From: Paracentrotus lividus
Lineage: Eukaryota; Echinodermata; Echinoidea; Camarodonta; Echinidae
Assembly: GCA_940671915.1 (NCBI GenBank)
Contig: CALNVZ010003426.1
Location: 9,920,503-9,984,502 of the forward strand
Direction of reading: 5' to 3'
DNA: 64,000 nt
Positions 59,801 to 64,000 of the stretch are shown one piece after another (position 1 is the first letter of the stretch; each line of letters opens with the position of its first letter). The notes beneath the pieces are model-generated. The model was not told the DNA's origin. It was given only the letters and a program-made list of their open reading frames with translations, and did not search any database. The translations under genes and the position numbers were made by a program.

Positions 59801-62800
59801 TAAAGGCAATCCTGACGAGCATGGCTACGCTAAAACTAGGACTGAAGATGCATCGTGTGCAAGCCGCCATTTTCCACGAATTAATTGCGAAGGCCATGGC
59901 TTAATTTGCATAACGGTTTTATCGCAAACACACGCCAGCCTATCGCGATCGTTCTGCATAATCTATGAGGCGATTAGCGACAAGACTTAGGTGTGTATAG
60001 AGCACTGTATCATCAGTGTTCGATGAAACAGCGGGGACATGCTTGTCTCTCATCTTGCATCCGAGCATGCGAGCAGTCGAATCAAAATGCCGATAAGCAA
60101 ATTGGCTCTTGATTCGGCATGCGTTCGGGCGTTACTAGTTTGGTTTTTAGGACGGCATGTGGTAAGCTCGCACACGTTATTGGTATGAATGGGCATCTTT
60201 GCAAATTCGTTACCGCAGTACCGTATTTGACTCTCCTCTACACTATGAGGAACGTGATCTTTTAACAACTGAAATTAAACAGGAGAATTGTGTGTTGCAG
60301 ACACCGGTTGAGGGCTAGAGTGGTTGCATTAGTCGCATTACATACATAAAGTTGTGACACTGACTAATTGATGTCATTGAATATATAAGACCAATTTTTA
60401 GAAGAACAATTACTTTTATTGCTGATATGCCTAGTAATTAATCAGTGGGTATTGGAGTATTTCCTTGTATTCAAAAAGTTATAATTGTCATGATTTGTTG
60501 GGTTCAAAAGCAAAGAAAGAAGAAGATAAAGAAAACGCGTTTTCCAGCATCCTTTGACACAATGATGTCGTAATCCGGTAGAGTCAAGTGAAATTTAGAA
60601 GATCCTTTTTTTTCTCCGTTGTAAATAGTTTGAATCTTCACGAAATTAATCATTTCAGCTCGTAATAATGACAAGGATTGCATTTCTCAGAAATAATAAT
60701 AGAAGATGTTTATTTATGTAAATTATTATCTTGTTTTGTTGTAATTTTTCTCGATCGTTTTTGTCCTTCTTAAACCATTGTTTTTGTACTACTTGATGAT
60801 AATGTGCGTGTTAAAAGAATTTCATCGCGCCCCCCCCCCCACCCGAGTTGTACAATGTGGATGCCACGCATGGTTATGCTGCTCTTACTCTATTTCATAT
60901 TTCATTACTGATGTTACCGTAAGAACTATACATCATAATAAACATAGTCTGATGTTGGAAAATAAAAAATTATGAAAAACCCGAAAATCTTTTATGATGA
61001 GTGGTCAAACAATTAATATTTATCTCTCCGTTCAATATCTTTCGGTATAATTCACACAAACTTTTAATATCGGCTTGGTTAAGACGAAGATCGTAATTGG
61101 AAGTGCTGTGGGGGGGGGGGGTGAGTTTCTACCGAAATCAGCGAAAGTATAGTTTTAGGGAAACATCTAATTCATGCAAGTTGAGAGGAATTCGATTAAA
61201 TTTCCATTCGGATTTGTTTGTATTATTCTATGTAAATCTATTTCTTTTCTTATATTTTCTAATTCATATATTCAAAAGATGATGAGTTTATTGTGACAAC
61301 AAAAACATTATCCATTGTTTATTACCCCTTTAGACGAATAATAAAATAAATGAAAGCTGTACATACATCTTAATTGTGATATCGAGATCATGTTATTTTT
61401 TTAATGATGATAAAGTGTAATGATACAAAATCATCATTCATCTATGCATATAACAAGCCTGGATGGTGTTTTGGTGTATTATCTTTTTGTTTTTGCTTCC
61501 TAACCCAAAGTTCTTATAGTTACTTTTATATTTATATATAGTGCGTCAATTTCTTTTTTTTTTAATGATATGTGAACTCTGCATGAATAATTAATGCATG
61601 ATATTTTTATTTACTTATTAAGGCGATATGAACAATTTCATGTCGAATATAATATTGGAAAAACAAAAGAATTCAAGAAAATAAATTATAAAGTATGGCG
61701 TGCATTGAAATTAAGATAATATACATGCATATAATACTGTACAACTATGTAGAATTGTAATTTAAACGAAACGTATCATATACATATCTAATTGGAGTAT
61801 TCATTTCTGATTTGCAAAAGCTCATTAGCAAACTGATATATAAGCTGTTAGTAAATTTGTATAATAAACATGTTAATATAAATTGTGATACAGTGACATA
61901 TCCACAGGAATGCACCCCTTGGAAACCCGTCATATAAAGTTGACGCAGGTGCCCTCATAATTCACCCCCATCCCTTTTTATGAGGCTCACTGCAAATCAG
62001 AAAATTGGCTGACAGAACACGGAACGACCAAACAACAAAAAATTATTTTATATAATCAATAGGCTAGTGTTATCATTTTTTTCTTTTTGTTTTTATTTTA
62101 ACTATCTATTTTGTTTCTTCTCACGAAGGGAATCTGCAAGAAGGGTGATTATCATATTTTAAAAGGCCAACATTGGCAATCTTACAAAAGCTGGGGGGGG
62201 GGGGCTGGCTAGGGTTCAGCCCCCACCCACTTTTTTTTTTTAGCAACGTGTATAAAAACGCAAAAATGACCATAGATTATTTGATTTTAGCCCTGTTTCA
62301 GACCCCCCCCCCCTCACTTTGCGTCAGCCTCAACCTTTCAAAAAACGCTCGCGGCCCCTTACATCATTATTATTTTATCATACGGTCTAATTGAATTGAT
62401 TGTTTGCTATTTATTCTTCTTTTTTTTTTTTTTTTTTTTTTTTTCGTTGATTATTTATTATATTTATTTAAAAAAAAATAAATATCCAGACTAGTTAATA
62501 TTATAACATGCTTGATTTTCCTATACACTGTTTCACCTGAAATAGCGCTCATCATATCAAAGATTGACGGGCTTTTAGCGGAGTGAATTGGGGATAAGCT
62601 ATGAATACAGTTATATCCAATTTGAAGCATTAAAGTATATTGAATATATATATTAACTATCTTTGAAAATTGGTAAATGTTTGCAATAAAGCCTCTGCAT
62701 ACAATTAATTGTTTATAAACCTTGAATCGATATTAATAAATGACGATAGATTTCGTTTCACCTTGGAATTTGTTTTTGCGTATTAGTGCAAGTATAACTT

Positions 62801-64000
62801 TGTGCATTGATTGTAAGAATGATACTATGGAAAAGTGAATATTTGTAATCAATTCATACAAATAAATAAAGTTAAGTAAGTTTGGATATATTCAATTTAA
62901 GACTTATCGTAAGCCTACCGACAGTAAAGTTCCCGGAGTTTCACTTGTGAAGACAATGTAAACCATAATCATTAAAAAAATCCACTGAATTGAAAATGAA
63001 TAGCATATTAAGCTTTTGATTTATTATTGTCTTGGATTTAGTCACTAAGATAATATTTACCTATATAGTGACCATCTCTTTGATACTTTTTTATTAGGTC
63101 AGTTTTGATTTATTGAACTTTCTTTAGTGTCTTCCTCGCCTTAGTACTTTATCTCCTCCCTTTCTGTTTTTCAAGTTTCTTCGGAATCCATTTCCCTATT
63201 TGACTCATCTCTCCATTCTCGCTGACATGCATTGATTTTGGATCAAGTAATGCTATAGAATGAGGGGGCAGAGATGACACTCTTCTTTTTATTTTAAAAT
63301 AATATTCCATTGCTTTATATCGTCACTTTAATTTACTCATTCTCTGACATTTTATGTTAATCGGCTCTACACACATTTCTAAATTATCATCCATTTAAAT
63401 CGCATTCGTATTTGATCAACAATATTATCTGTTCTTATTGTTAATATTGAAGGCATCTATGTAATTATCTTTAAAATTCAACGCAACCTTGTGATAAGGT
63501 AATGACATCACTCTGTCCCATCTATACGCTATAGCTATAGGTTTGTTAGAACCAAAGTTGCAAGAATATAATTTGTAAAATGTTTTGAATTAATGTTAAT
63601 ACCTACAAAATTGTAATTAACGAGGAGAAAGAGACGTATTCTCAATCTGCCCCTACACCCAAATCTAAGGATGCTCCTCTACCTTGGTCAAAAAAATTAT
63701 TATTGCTAAATAGCCTGGCCACAAGAACGGTGGTCGGAGCAAAAACGTCTGGCCAGGCGGAATCCGTACCGTTCATGCGTATATTTACGTAGAATATTTA
63801 TAAACGTAGCTGCTCCATGTTCGGAATGGGATTGGCGAGATACTTTCAGTTTGGGAAAGATGGCCCAAGCATACAATCGATGATTTAAATTACTTGGAAC
63901 AAGTCTCGGAATATATTAAATACAATCTGTCTTATTAATCCTATAGATGATAGATAGGGAGCCCAGAAAGGGGTGGGTTAGATGGTGCTTGGTTTAAACA
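56891..64000 (+). repeat. Indel-rich second copy of 46338-53530 (probable assembly artefact)
   Basis: Follows 46338-53530 in order over its whole length: TTC tract, GPCR leader, GPCR, ACG-phased tail, octamer region and the left arm of the 53250 foldback. It carries frequent single-base deletions and insertions, spread evenly over coding and noncoding DNA. It is ~80 bp shorter overall. That even spread argues for read error rather than mutation under selection. Confidence 0.88.
58383..59446 (+). pseudogene. Frameshifted second copy of the GPCR at 47900-48955, probably a sequencing artefact
   Basis: Start, stop (TAA at 59444) and all landmark segments are present in order, but the frame breaks repeatedly: open pieces such as 58441-58632, 58790-59032 and 59011-59277 encode successive receptor parts in different frames. 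Length is 1064 nt against 1056 nt in the intact copy. Because flanking noncoding DNA shows the same indel density, this is better explained as uncorrected sequence of the same locus than as a decayed paralogue. Confidence 0.8.

Overview
This is a eukaryotic, AT-rich, intron- and transposon-dense window, most probably from an echinoderm (sea urchin-like). The reasons are the spliced animal CPT1 gene with large repeat-filled introns, pervasive tracts such as ACATGTACATGTA and GTAGGCCTA, many foldback MITE families, tRNA-derived SINEs with ATT tails, and an intronless rhodopsin-type GPCR. The genus is inference; the animal origin is not in doubt.

Two genes can be supported. (1) On the minus strand, 2535-13652 carries eight consecutive coding exons for the N-terminal ~385 residues of carnitine O-palmitoyltransferase 1 (CPT1), the malonyl-CoA-regulated outer mitochondrial membrane enzyme. 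The catalytic half lies beyond the left edge. A noncoding first exon may sit near 23213, inside a GC-rich patch. Two of the coding exons have their 3' ends and splice donors copied into the neighbouring intron: three 112-bp tandem units at 6965-7276, and at least five exon fragments alternating with CTAT and CATC microsatellites at 4418-5628. (2) On the plus strand, 47900-48955 is an intact single-exon class A GPCR (351 aa) without the aminergic Asp in TM3.

The rest is a repeat mosaic. 1-23000: CPT1 introns with foldback MITEs, SINE pieces, a LINE 3' end and a 900-bp TA-flanked palindrome. 24146-30982: a terminal-inverted-repeat element with nested MITEs, interrupted by a 25-N gap. 31000-37630: several MITE families, including one carrying TGACGTCA sites. 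37900-40400: an array of a GC-rich hairpin motif in ~625-bp higher-order units, interrupted by a SINE. 42297-43892: an unusual element with ACG/ACT triplets spaced at ~10.4 bp. 44499-46500: a foldback MITE and a long TTC tract. 46338-56865: the GPCR, its flanks and low-complexity DNA.

An important technical feature: both 25-N gaps (27643-27667 and 56866-56890) are followed by sequence that repeats the DNA to their left but is full of single-base indels. 27668-30930 repeats 24586-27642, and 56891-64000 repeats 46338-53530. The second GPCR copy (58383-59446) is therefore frameshifted many times. This looks like uncorrected long-read gap filling or an unmerged overlap, not real duplication, so the broken GPCR should not be read as a true pseudogene without checking.
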